From: Oscillospiraceae bacterium
GTDB lineage: Bacteria > Bacillota > Clostridia > Oscillospirales > Ruminococcaceae
Direction of reading: 5' to 3'
Length of the DNA stretch: 64,000 bases
Assembly: GCA_017472965.1 (NCBI GenBank)
Contig: JAFUNR010000004.1
Location: 1 to 64,000, forward strand
The notes beneath the pieces are model-generated. The model ran no database searches. It worked only from the letters and a program-made list of their open reading frames with translations, and was not told the DNA's origin. The translations under genes were made by a program, and so were the position numbers. Of the stretch, positions 17,634 to 25,124 are shown piece after piece (within the stretch, counting starts at the first letter, position 1; each line of letters begins with the position of its first letter).

Positions 17634-19025
17634 ATGAATAAAAAGATCCCGATCAGTCTGGCGCTGGCCATTGCCATTGTCGCCATGACAATCACTTTCT
17701 GTATCACCATGATCGTTTCGATGAAACGCTTCGATTCCACCGTTACAGCTGTCACCGAAAAGGAGACAATGTATGATAAGATCGCCGAGGTGGATAAAAG
17801 CGTCCGTGACAACTATTACGGTACCATTGATGACAAGCTGCTGTACGATACCCTCGGCGCAGGCTATCTGGCGGGTCTTGGCGACAAGTATGCAAAGTAT
17901 TACACTGCCGCCCAGTACAACGCCTATCTGAAAACCGCCGCCGGTAAGGTGATGGGCATCGGTGTGGATGTCGTCAAGGATGCCACCGGCTATGCCCGTG
18001 TGCTGACAGTGTATGCCGACAGTCCCGCCGCCGAAGCCGGCATCACCGTCGGCAGCTATATCACCGCACTGGATGGCGTAGAGGTCAAGGCATTGAGCAA
18101 CGAGGCGATCCGTACCCTGCTGCAGGGCGAGGAGGGCACCGTTGTCAAGGTGTCTCTGCTCTCGGCCGATTTTACCACCGAATCCGCACAGGATCTCTCC
18201 CGCCGCGCCTACCGTGTGCCCAGTGTGCGCAGCGAGCTGCTGAACACCACCGGCTATATCCGCATCCGTTCGTTTAATGAATACACCCCCTCCGAATTTG
18301 ATGCCGAGCTGCAGATGCTGCTCACCGGAGGCATCACCGGCCTTGTGCTGGATCTGCGCGGCAATGCCGGCAACGATATTGAGAATATGGTACGAGTGCT
18401 GGATGTGCTGTGCCCCGCTGCCGAGGTGGGCAACGCGGTGTATAAAAACGGCGATACTGTATCACTGGGTGTCACCACGGATGAAAGCAGCATTCAGGTG
18501 CCTGTGGTGCTGATCACCAACAGCAGCACTGCTTCCGCGGCAGAACTGTTCTGTGTTACTCTGCGCGATGTGATCAGTGCCCGCATTGTTGGTGTCAAGA
18601 CCGCCGGCCGCGGTACGGTGCAGACTATCATCGAGCAGACCGACGGCAGCGCGTTGGAATTCACCGTCGCTGTCATGGTGCCCGATAATGAAGCCTTTGT
18701 CTTTGACGGCGTTGGCGTTACCCCGGATTTTGAAATCGCACTTTCCGCTGCGGAGGAGGCGAACTCCTACGAGCTGACGGTTGCCACCGATCCCCAGATC
18801 CTGCGCGCCTTTGAAATGCTGGATACCATGACCGGCGCTTCCACTGCGGCAGGTATGCAGGGCGGCAGCACCGATGAAGAAAATACCGGCAGTGAGAGTG
18901 AAGGCGAAGACATTGATGTCGAAAACGCCTTTGAAGGCTTCGGCGATGAAAGCGTCGCCGAGGAAAATCCTGCGGAAAGTGAAGCCGGAGATGCGGCGGC
19001 AGAAAGCGAAAGCTCCACCGGCTGA
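17634..19025 (+). CDS. S41-family C-terminal processing protease with Arg at the catalytic Lys position
   Basis: 463 residues, anchored by an N-terminal hydrophobic segment (about 6-29) with the domain outside. A PDZ domain (about 100-185) precedes the S41 core. The catalytic serine fits S301 (TASAAELF). The usual TFGKGxxQ motif, whose Lys is the general base, reads TAGRGTVQ here, so the position is Arg326 (codon at 18609-18611); the spacing from S301 (25 residues) and to the Gln (+4) is exactly that of Tsp/CtpB. This suggests a weak or inactive protease unless another Lys acts. The C-terminal 50 residues are acidic and low in complexity. Last gene before the terminator at 19068-19105. Confidence 0.87.
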   Translation: MNKKIPISLALAIAIVAMTITFCITMIVSMKRFDSTVTAVTEKETMYDKIAEVDKSVRDNYYGTIDDKLLYDTLGAGYLAGLGDKYAKYYTAAQYNAYLKTAAGKVMGIGVDVVKDATGYARVLTVYADSPAAEAGITVGSYITALDGVEVKALSNEAIRTLLQGEEGTVVKVSLLSADFTTESAQDLSRRAYRVPSVRSELLNTTGYIRIRSFNEYTPSEFDAELQMLLTGGITGLVLDLRGNAGNDIENMVRVLDVLCPAAEVGNAVYKNGDTVSLGVTTDESSIQVPVVLITNSSTASAAELFCVTLRDVISARIVGVKTAGRGTVQTIIEQTDGSALEFTVAVMVPDNEAFVFDGVGVTPDFEIALSAAEEANSYELTVATDPQILRAFEMLDTMTGASTAAGMQGGSTDEENTGSESEGEDIDVENAFEGFGDESVAEENPAESEAGDAAAESESSTG

Positions 19026-19067
19026 GTGCTTTTCGAGGTCTGGAAAAAAGAATAAGCAAGAGGGAAA

Positions 19068-19105
19068 AAGCAGCCTTGTCTTTTGGAAGACAGGCTGCTT
19101 TTTTT
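19068..19105 (+). terminator. Intrinsic terminator of the ftsEX-S41 operon
   Basis: AAGCAGCCT (19068-19076) pairs with AGGCTGCTT (19092-19100), with inner pairing and a T-run to 19105. Confidence 0.88.
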
Positions 19106-19259
19106 GGGTTTTGGAGCAGGACTTTTGATTGGATATGCACCCTCAGACAGTAAAAATGCCCGGCAGGCATGCACCGGTACATTGCGGCATACCTTGGAGA
19201 AAGAGATTCCGGATGCCGCAAACGGATGCCGGCATACCGCAGAAAGGAAAGGGATGCAG

Positions 19260-20063
19260 ATGCAGCAAGCAGTCGCCGCCGGACACGGCTTTTGGATGCC
19301 GGATGCCGGTGCAAGAATGGAGGCCGCCGCAAGGGTTCTGGAAAGTGAGGGTTATACCCGTCTGCCGGTGCAGCGTGCAGGGGATGCCGCGCTGGTGCTG
19401 CTGGGGGTTCCGGTGCACACATTGCAGCCGTGGGAGCCTGTACTGAAAACTCTTGTGCCGCAGACACTGCTTTTTGCCGGAGCACTCTCCGCACAGGCGC
19501 AGCAGCAGGCTGCGCGGCTTTCACTTTGTGCGGTCGATTATATGCAAAGCGAAGAATTGGCGCTTTTCAATGCCGTGCCCACCGCAGAGGGAGCGCTGGC
19601 CATCCTGCTTTCGGCCACCGACGGAATGCTCTGGCGTTCACGGGTGGTGCTGACAGGATACGGACGCATCGCAAAGGTGCTTGCCCCGCGTCTGCGGGCG
19701 CTGGGGACACAGCTCACCGTGGCGGCGCGCAGTCCGCTGGCACAGCTGCAGGCACAGACACTGGGATATGAGGCTGTTCCGCTTGCTGCGCTGCCGCAGC
19801 TGGCTGCACAGGCGGATTATCTGATCAATACGGTGCCGCATCCGGTGGTGGATACCGCTGTACTTGCCGCATTGCCGCAGCATGCCTTTGTGCTGGAACT
19901 TGCCGGTGCACCCGGCGGGGTGGATTTTGCTGCGGCACAGCAGTTGGGCATCCGCGCACAGAGCGCCCCCGGCCTGCCGGGAAAATATGCGCCCGCAGCA
20001 GCGGGGGAGGCTATTGGCCGTACTGTCTGCGAATATCTGCGCCGGCAGGTATTTATGAAGTAA
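19260..20063 (+). CDS. dpaA: Dipicolinate synthase subunit A
   Basis: 267 residues; with DpaB it makes dipicolinic acid for the spore core. The Rossmann-type nucleotide site is at VVLTGYGRIAKVLAPRL, and the C-terminal GLPGKYAPAAAGEAIG stretch is characteristic of SpoVFA. It is about 30 residues shorter than the Bacillus protein, with the missing part at the N-terminus. The ATG at 19260 is chosen because AAAGGAAAGGG lies at suitable distance; the ATG at 19254 is also possible. dpaB follows 18 bases downstream. Presence of this pair implies a spore-forming lineage, although one gene pair does not prove sporulation. Confidence 0.87.
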   Translation: MQQAVAAGHGFWMPDAGARMEAAARVLESEGYTRLPVQRAGDAALVLLGVPVHTLQPWEPVLKTLVPQTLLFAGALSAQAQQQAARLSLCAVDYMQSEELALFNAVPTAEGALAILLSATDGMLWRSRVVLTGYGRIAKVLAPRLRALGTQLTVAARSPLAQLQAQTLGYEAVPLAALPQLAAQADYLINTVPHPVVDTAVLAALPQHAFVLELAGAPGGVDFAAAQQLGIRAQSAPGLPGKYAPAAAGEAIGRTVCEYLRRQVFMK

Positions 20064-20081
20064 CAAAGAGAGGGGATTACC

Positions 20082-20654
20082 ATGGGGAAAAAGATCGCAT
20101 TTGCCATGTGTGGCTCATTCTGCACTTTTGAAAAGGTGCTGGCACAGGCCGAAAAGCTGGTCAGCAGCGGTATGCAGCTGGTGCCGGTGATGAGTACCGC
20201 TGCTGCCGAAACCGATACCCGTTTCGGCAGCAGTGCTTCTTTCAAGGCTCGGCTGTCGCGTCTTGCCAATGCATCCATCATCACCACGATCACCGATGCC
20301 GAACCGCTGGGCCCGCAGAAAATGGCCTCGGCGCTGCTTATTGCACCCTGCACCGGCAACACGCTTGGCAAGCTTGCCTGCGGCATTACGGATACCCCGG
20401 TCACCATGGCCGCCAAAAGTATGCTGCGTATCGGCCGGCCGGTGATCCTTGCCATATCCACCAATGACGGTCTGGGGGCATCTTTTCAGAACATCGGCCG
20501 GTTGATGAATACCAAAAATGTCTATTTCGTGCCGTTCGGGCAGGATGATGCTCTGCACAAGCCCTGCAGCCTGCAGGCGGATTTCTCCCTGCTGGAAAGC
20601 ACGGTGGAAAGCGCTCTCAACGGCAGACAGATCCAGCCGGTGCTTCTGGAGTGA
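20082..20654 (+). CDS. dpaB: Dipicolinate synthase subunit B (flavoprotein family)
   Basis: 190 residues, normal for SpoVFB. A flavoprotein-like fold is seen from MGKKIAFAMCGSFCTF, LIAPCTGNTLGKLACGITD and the TPVTMAAKSMLR stretch. It acts with DpaA in the mother cell to turn the dihydroxy-tetrahydrodipicolinate-type intermediate into dipicolinate. AGAGGGG precedes the ATG and it almost abuts dpaA, so the two are co-transcribed. A new promoter at 20671-20699 separates it from the M20 gene. In most genomes it is followed by asd/dapG-type genes; that is not so here. Confidence 0.9.
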   Translation: MGKKIAFAMCGSFCTFEKVLAQAEKLVSSGMQLVPVMSTAAAETDTRFGSSASFKARLSRLANASIITTITDAEPLGPQKMASALLIAPCTGNTLGKLACGITDTPVTMAAKSMLRIGRPVILAISTNDGLGASFQNIGRLMNTKNVYFVPFGQDDALHKPCSLQADFSLLESTVESALNGRQIQPVLLE

Positions 20655-20670
20655 TTTCCTGAAATGAAGA

Positions 20671-20699
20671 TTGCGTTTTTATCCTGTCTGCGGTATACT
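20671..20699 (+). promoter_or_regulatory. Promoter of the M20 amidohydrolase gene
   Basis: TTGCGT (20671-20676), a 17-base spacer and TATACT (20694-20699), 66 bases before the ATG. Confidence 0.6.
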
Positions 20700-20764
20700 G
20701 AAGAAAACGCGGCGGTGCGGCAAAGAAAGCTTTGTACCGACCGCAGATGCAGGAGGAACGACCT

Positions 20765-22138
20765 ATGACGGAAAAACAGCAGCTGCTGGTCGATGCCGTA
20801 AACGGTGCAAAGGAGCAGATCCTTGCAGCCGAGCGCTGGCTGTGGGAGCATCCCCAGACCGGCTATACCGAATGGCAGGCGCACGAATACCTGAAGCAGC
20901 GCTTTGAAGCGCTGGGCTATGAGCTGACCCTTGCCGGTGATATTCCCGGCTTTATTACCGATGTGGATACCGGTCGTCCGGGCCCCTGTGTGGTCATTTT
21001 CGGTGAGCTGGATGCACTGGAGCAGCAGGGACACCCCTGCGCTGTGGATGGCATGGCACACAGCTGCGGTCACAATACACAGGGCGCAGCCCTGCTGGGG
21101 ATTGCCGCTGCGCTGAAGGCCCCCGGCGCTCTGGAAGGCTTGAGCGGCCGCATCCGGCTGTGTGCCGTGCCTGCTGAGGAGATGATCCAGCTGGGCTTCC
21201 GGGAGCAGCTTCGCCAAAAGGGCACCATCCGCTATCTGGGCGGCAAGCCGGAATTTATGGCCCGCGGGCTGCTGGACGGCGTGGATATCGCCATGATGGT
21301 GCACGCCGGCGGCGGAGACAGCCCGGAAGATCCCTTCGATTTTGCCTGCGGCAAGGGCAGCAACGGATGTATGGCCAAAACGATCGTATACAAGGGCAAG
21401 GCAGCCCATGCCGGTGGTGCGCCCCACCAGGGCATCAATGCACAGTATGCAGCAACGCTGGGGCTTTCCGCCTGCAATGCCCTGCGCGAGACCTTCCCCG
21501 ACAGCGACCATATCCGTTTTCATCCGATCATGATGGGCGCAAACTGTGCGGTCAACATCATTCCTGATGAAATGAAGCTGGAAAGCTATGTCCGCGGCGC
21601 CACGCAGGAGGCTATGTCCCGCGAAAACCGCAAGATCAACCGCGCACTGGCCGGCGCGGCGCTGGCAATGGGCGCACAGGTGGAGCTGCATGACCGCCCC
21701 GGCTATGCCCCCGAGATCCACGACCCTGCGCTGATGAAGCTGACGGAGGAATGCTGCATCGCATTGGTGGGGGCGGACCGTGTGCGCTTCAACTACGAAA
21801 GCTGGGGATCGGCTTCTTCGGATTTCGGCGATATCACCTGCGTTATGCCCGGTGTGCAGTTCAATGCCTGCGGTGTCCGCGGCGCGGGCCACGGCGTGGA
21901 TTATACCGTTGCCGAGCCGGAGCGCCTGTGCCTGAATTCTGCCAAAGCGCAGCTGCTGCTGACGGATGCACTGCTGCGGGAGGATGCCGCTACAGCCCGC
22001 CGCATCATCGCGGATTACAAACCGGCATATCCTTCCATTCCTGCTTATCTGGAGGCCATCGACCGACTGTTTTTGGATAAGGAGGCGGTTGTCTACAATG
22101 AGGACGGTACAGCAACGGTGGATTTCGCCAACAATTAA
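20765..22138 (+). CDS. M20-family amidohydrolase (AbgB/HipO-like)
   Basis: 457 residues. The metal-binding sets are visible as GELDAL, GMAHSCGHN (His, Cys and His region), VPAEEM (Glu pair) and the dimerisation-side GKAAHAGGAPHQG. These proteins hydrolyse N-acyl amino acids, aminobenzoyl-glutamate or related amides in the cytoplasm. The dimerisation domain runs about 200-310. AGGAGG precedes the ATG at 20765. It has its own promoter upstream and a strong terminator at 22151-22197. Nothing around it reveals the substrate. Confidence 0.85.
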   Translation: MTEKQQLLVDAVNGAKEQILAAERWLWEHPQTGYTEWQAHEYLKQRFEALGYELTLAGDIPGFITDVDTGRPGPCVVIFGELDALEQQGHPCAVDGMAHSCGHNTQGAALLGIAAALKAPGALEGLSGRIRLCAVPAEEMIQLGFREQLRQKGTIRYLGGKPEFMARGLLDGVDIAMMVHAGGGDSPEDPFDFACGKGSNGCMAKTIVYKGKAAHAGGAPHQGINAQYAATLGLSACNALRETFPDSDHIRFHPIMMGANCAVNIIPDEMKLESYVRGATQEAMSRENRKINRALAGAALAMGAQVELHDRPGYAPEIHDPALMKLTEECCIALVGADRVRFNYESWGSASSDFGDITCVMPGVQFNACGVRGAGHGVDYTVAEPERLCLNSAKAQLLLTDALLREDAATARRIIADYKPAYPSIPAYLEAIDRLFLDKEAVVYNEDGTATVDFANN

Positions 22139-22150
22139 CGGCTAAAAACA

Positions 22151-22197
22151 AATACAGTCCGTATACGACATGCTTCGGCGTACGGACTGTATTTTTT
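22151..22197. terminator. Bidirectional terminator between convergent genes
   Basis: 13-bp stem (22151-22163 with 22181-22193), T-run on plus and a T-rich tail on minus. It serves the M20 gene and probably also the cyclophilin gene from the other side. A weaker 7-bp stem at 22228-22246 lies between. Confidence 0.85.
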
Positions 22198-22298
22198 ACG
22201 ATTTTTTATAAAAGAAGGGAAAACGCAGCAGCGCGATCAGCGCTGCGGGCGAAAACAGAGGCAGCAGCCTTTTTGCTGCGGAATATGTGCGCTGCGGC

Positions 22299-23063
22299 TC
22301 AATCGGCGCCTTCCGCTGCGGAATAAAAGGCCGGCTCAGCTTCCGGGTGCGTGGTCCGCCATGCGTCGTAATCAGTGATTTTCACACTGTTAAGAAGCAC
22401 GGCAGTCTGTTCCGATCCTGTGGAACCGATGGCACGCACCGTATCCAGTCCATAAAAGACCTGTCCGAACACGGTGTGTACATTATCCAGATACGGCGCA
22501 CCGCCCACCTGCGCATAGGCCGTGATCACATCCTCACTCCAGCCCTCGGTACGCATCTGCTCCTGCAGTGCGGCAGGTACGCTGTCCGCGGGACAATTCA
22601 CCACAAAAAACTGGCTGTGGTTCTCTTCGCTGCCCGCCATGGCCAGCGCGCCGGTATAGTGGTGAACAAGGTCACTGCATTCCGGTGCAAAGCCGCTGCC
22701 CCAGATGCTTGCGCCGCCGTAGCCGTTGGTGTCACCGCTCTGGATGATGAAATCCTCGATGACACGGTGAAAATCCAGCCCGTCGTAAGCGCCCTGCCGC
22801 GCCAGCGTCACAAAATTCTGCACCGCCTGCGGTGCGGCATCCGGATACAGTACAGCGGAAAATTCCCCTGCCGCCGTATCAAAGACCGCTACAAGGCTGT
22901 CCTGTGCCGGCTGACGGAACTGCAGCACATCCACCGTCGGGATCACTGCGCCGTCGGCAGCGGTGGGCAGAGCCTCCGGCTGTTCGCTGCCGCAGCCGGC
23001 AAACAGCAGGCAGAGCAGCGCAGCCGCACACGCAAGGGCGCGACGGATAAAACGGAATTTCAT
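22299..23063 (-). CDS. Cyclophilin-type peptidyl-prolyl isomerase, lipoprotein
   Basis: 254 residues. A basic N-terminus plus a hydrophobic segment ends in the lipobox LFAGC, so Cys24 should be lipidated and the protein held on the outer face of the membrane. The cyclophilin domain shows FHRVIEDFIIQSGDTNG and SQFFVVNCPADSVP, consistent with cis-trans isomerisation of proline bonds to help fold exported proteins. AGGAGG precedes the ATG at 23063. The promoter is at 23116-23143. The gene converges on the M20 gene and diverges from the DUF1292 gene. Confidence 0.92.
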   Translation of the reverse strand: MKFRFIRRALACAAALLCLLFAGCGSEQPEALPTAADGAVIPTVDVLQFRQPAQDSLVAVFDTAAGEFSAVLYPDAAPQAVQNFVTLARQGAYDGLDFHRVIEDFIIQSGDTNGYGGASIWGSGFAPECSDLVHHYTGALAMAGSEENHSQFFVVNCPADSVPAALQEQMRTEGWSEDVITAYAQVGGAPYLDNVHTVFGQVFYGLDTVRAIGSTGSEQTAVLLNSVKITDYDAWRTTHPEAEPAFYSAAEGAD

Positions 23064-23115
23064 GGCGGACCTCCTGTGAAGCGGCGCACGGCGGCGCCGC
23101 AATACTCTTTTATAT

Positions 23116-23143
23116 ATTATAGCACAAAACGGCGGCGTGTACA
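23116..23143 (-). promoter_or_regulatory. Promoter of the cyclophilin gene
   Basis: Minus strand TGTACA (23143-23138), a 16-base spacer and TATAAT (23121-23116). Confidence 0.55.
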
Positions 23144-23202
23144 GGATACAGCTGTGAAAAAATGACGATTTCAGGAAACTGTTTTTCCTCTGCGTTTTCC
23201 GC

Positions 23203-23231
23203 TTGACGGCGGCGCTGTTTTTGAGTATACT
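23203..23231 (+). promoter_or_regulatory. Promoter of the DUF1292 gene
   Basis: TTGACG (23203-23208), a 17-base spacer and TATACT (23226-23231), 53 bases before the ATG. Confidence 0.7.
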
Positions 23232-23283
23232 ATGTACAGAACGACGGCGGATTATAACAGCCGTTCAAAAAGGAGGGACCCCC

Positions 23284-23595
23284 ATGACAGATATGACGGA
23301 TAACGAGATGGATTACACCCCGGATCTGATCACGCTGCTGGATGAGGATAATAACGAGCACGAGTTCGAGGTCATCGATGCGCTGGATTACGGCGATGAA
23401 CACTATCTCGCGCTGGTGCCTTATGCTGCCGATCCCGATGCGCTGGATGAGGAAGCCGAGCTGCTCATCATGCGTGTGGATGTGGATGAGGAGAACGAGG
23501 AGTATCTTTCCATCGTGGACGATGACGAAGAGCTTTATAACGTGGGCAGAGCCTTTGCCGAGCGTCTGGAAGAGTTCTACGACATCTCCGAATAA
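23284..23595 (+). CDS. DUF1292 family small acidic protein
   Basis: 103 residues, very acidic. The pattern DLITLLDEDNNEHEFEVIDA, then YLALVPY and VDEENEEYLSIVDDDEE, is that of the DUF1292 (YrzB) family, widespread in Firmicutes and often found next to ruvX/alaS-type housekeeping genes. Its role is unknown. AAGGAGG precedes the ATG at 23284; the open frame upstream lacks a better start. It has its own near-consensus promoter. A structured RNA candidate begins just after the stop. Confidence 0.88.
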   Translation: MTDMTDNEMDYTPDLITLLDEDNNEHEFEVIDALDYGDEHYLALVPYAADPDALDEEAELLIMRVDVDEENEEYLSIVDDDEELYNVGRAFAERLEEFYDISE

Positions 23596-23611
23596 AAAGA
23601 GTATTCAGCAT

Positions 23612-23795
23612 CCTGCCCTGTCGATTTGTTGCGTTCATGTTTAATCCTACACTTATGTAATTGGGAGTTTCTGTTCGCGGACGGACTGCAGACCTCCCCC
23701 GTTTGGGGAAGAAGGGAGCGCGAACTCCGAGACTGAGCGTACCCACCCTGCTTTGAATAAAGTAGGTTTTAATTGTTCGCAGACTTCAGGGCGGG
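23612..23795 (+). ncRNA. Structured RNA candidate: 6S-like RNA or leader of the sugar kinase gene
   Basis: Seen directly: CCTGCCCTG (23612-23620) pairs with CAGGGCGGG (23787-23795, one G:U), closing a 184-base domain. Inside, TGGG/CCCA (23662-23665 with 23742-23745), AGTTTC/GAGACT and GTTCGCG/CGCGAAC (23673-23679 with 23719-23725) build a long irregular arm capped by CCCC-GTTT-GGGG. A small hairpin (23747-23766) sits on the 3' side of the open middle. Size and closing-stem/bubble/apical-arm plan suit 6S RNA, the RNA polymerase regulator. I do not see a confident promoter, and the downstream terminator abutting a kinase gene also fits a cis-regulatory leader. It does not look like TPP or T-box leaders. 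This and the next site fill the 306-base gap 23596-23901. Confidence 0.5.
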
Positions 23796-23831
23796 ATTTT
23801 GTTCATTAAAAACGTGCAAGGCACTTTTGCT

Positions 23832-23869
23832 GCGGACGCTGCGTGTTTGCAGCGTCTGCTTTTGTTTTT
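23832..23869 (+). terminator. Intrinsic terminator or attenuator ahead of the ROK kinase
   Basis: GCGGACGCTGC (23832-23842) pairs with GCAGCGTCTGC (23849-23859, one G:U), followed by TTTTGTTTTT. It ends about 18 bases before the AAGGAGG of the kinase gene, so it ends the RNA upstream or controls read-through. A smaller hairpin (GTGC/GCAC with flanking A and T runs, about 23810-23827) precedes it. Confidence 0.82.
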
Positions 23870-23901
23870 GGAAAAAGAAGAAAATCAAGGAGGAGTAAAC
23901 C

Positions 23902-24774
23902 ATGCGTATCGGAGCACTGGAAGCCGGCGGCACCAAAATGGTGTGCGCTGTTGTTGAGGAAGGTCAGGTGACGGAGCGGATCTCTCTGCCCACCCGCAGC
24001 CCTGCCGAGACCATGCCGGAGATCATTGAATATTTTGCCGCGCAGCAGGTGGAAGCACTGGGCGTGGGCAGCTTCGGCCCGCTGGATCTGGATCGCAATT
24101 CCCCCACATGGGGCTATATCACCGCCACCCCCAAGGACGGCTGGCGCTTTTATGATCTGGCAGGCGAGCTGCAGCGCGCACTGGATATCCCTGTGGCGCT
24201 GGATACCGATGTCAACTGCGCGGCGCTGGGCGAGGCCCGTTTCGGCAGCTGTGTCGGCCTGGATGACTGTGTCTATATCACAGTGGGCACCGGCATCGGC
24301 ATGGGGGTGCTGTGCGGCGGACGGCTGATCCATGGAATGCAGCATCCCGAACTGGGGCATATTCCGGTGGCGCCGGTTTTCGGGGATAACTATCAGGGCT
24401 GCTGTCCGTATCACGGGCGCTGTCTGGAGGGTATGGCCAGCGGCAGTGCGCTGCGTGGCCGCTGGGGCATTCCTGCACAGGAAATGGCCGACCGTCCCGA
24501 GGTCTGGCAGCTGGAAGCCGAGTATCTGGCACAGGGCATCGTCACCTGTATTCTGGCATATGCGCCGCGGCGCATTGTGCTGGGCGGCGGTGTGGCGCAT
24601 CAGCCGCAGCTGCTGCCGCTGGTGCGTGCGGCGGTCACCCGTCAGCTGGCGGGCTATGTTTCCACCGAAGTTGTCAAGGACATGGATTCCTACATCGTTG
24701 CTCCCGCGCTGAATGATAATCAGGCGCTGCTGGGCTGCTATGAACTGGTGCGTGATCCCTCCGTACAGGGGTAA
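23902..24774 (+). CDS. ROK-family sugar kinase (fructokinase/mannokinase-like)
   Basis: 290 residues. An ATP-binding opening (EAGGTKMVCAV), the sugar site GHIPVAPVF with the zinc cluster CCPYHGRCLEGMASGSAL and the VGTGIGMGVLCGGRLIHG stretch are those of GmuE/ScrK-type ROK kinases, which phosphorylate fructose or mannose at O6. manA follows with one small gene between, so mannose released by the GH38 enzymes could be turned into mannose-6-phosphate and then fructose-6-phosphate. An AAGGAGG site precedes the ATG. No separate promoter is seen after the terminator-like hairpin at 23832-23869. A GlcNAc kinase role is less likely but open. Confidence 0.85.
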   Translation: MRIGALEAGGTKMVCAVVEEGQVTERISLPTRSPAETMPEIIEYFAAQQVEALGVGSFGPLDLDRNSPTWGYITATPKDGWRFYDLAGELQRALDIPVALDTDVNCAALGEARFGSCVGLDDCVYITVGTGIGMGVLCGGRLIHGMQHPELGHIPVAPVFGDNYQGCCPYHGRCLEGMASGSALRGRWGIPAQEMADRPEVWQLEAEYLAQGIVTCILAYAPRRIVLGGGVAHQPQLLPLVRAAVTRQLAGYVSTEVVKDMDSYIVAPALNDNQALLGCYELVRDPSVQG

Positions 24775-24821
24775 GCGTTCCGGTTTTGTATGGAGTTTAC
24801 TGAAACAGGGAGGTTTTTGCT

Positions 24822-25097
24822 GTGAAAAATGCCGTTGCAAAACCCGTGGAACTGAACAGGGAAGAGGATTACGACCTCATCTTGGAGCAGCTGCTGGCTG
24901 AAGCCCGTGCATGGCGTGCACAAAATCCCGCAGGCGGTGCACAGGATTTCATCGATCATGTGGGCCGCCGCCGCTGGATGTCCAACTTCGCAGATTACTG
25001 GAATATTCCCGAGGATGAACAGCTCTACCGTTTTCAGATCGCTCATATCGATCGCTTTCTTGCCGATATTTTTGAAAACTGTCTGCCGGAAACCTGA
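24822..25097 (+). CDS. Small protein of unknown function between ROK kinase and manA
   Basis: 91 residues starting at GTG 24822 with AGGGAGG in front. I do not recognise a family. It is a mixed-charge, aromatic-rich, soluble protein with probable helices (LNREEDYDLILEQLLAEARA, then RRRWMSNFADYW and RFQIAHIDRFLADIFEN), no membrane segment and no Cys cluster. It lies 47 bases after the kinase and 27 bases before manA, so it is almost surely co-expressed with both. A role as partner or regulator of the mannose step is a guess from context. Confidence 0.75.
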   Translation: MKNAVAKPVELNREEDYDLILEQLLAEARAWRAQNPAGGAQDFIDHVGRRRWMSNFADYWNIPEDEQLYRFQIAHIDRFLADIFENCLPET

Positions 25098-25124
25098 TCC
25101 GGCCCAAACAGAAAGGAATGCATC

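Noticed and set aside
22228-22246. 7-bp inverted repeat as terminator of the cyclophilin gene
   Set aside because: No T-run on the minus strand; the stronger hairpin at 22151-22197 explains termination in both directions.
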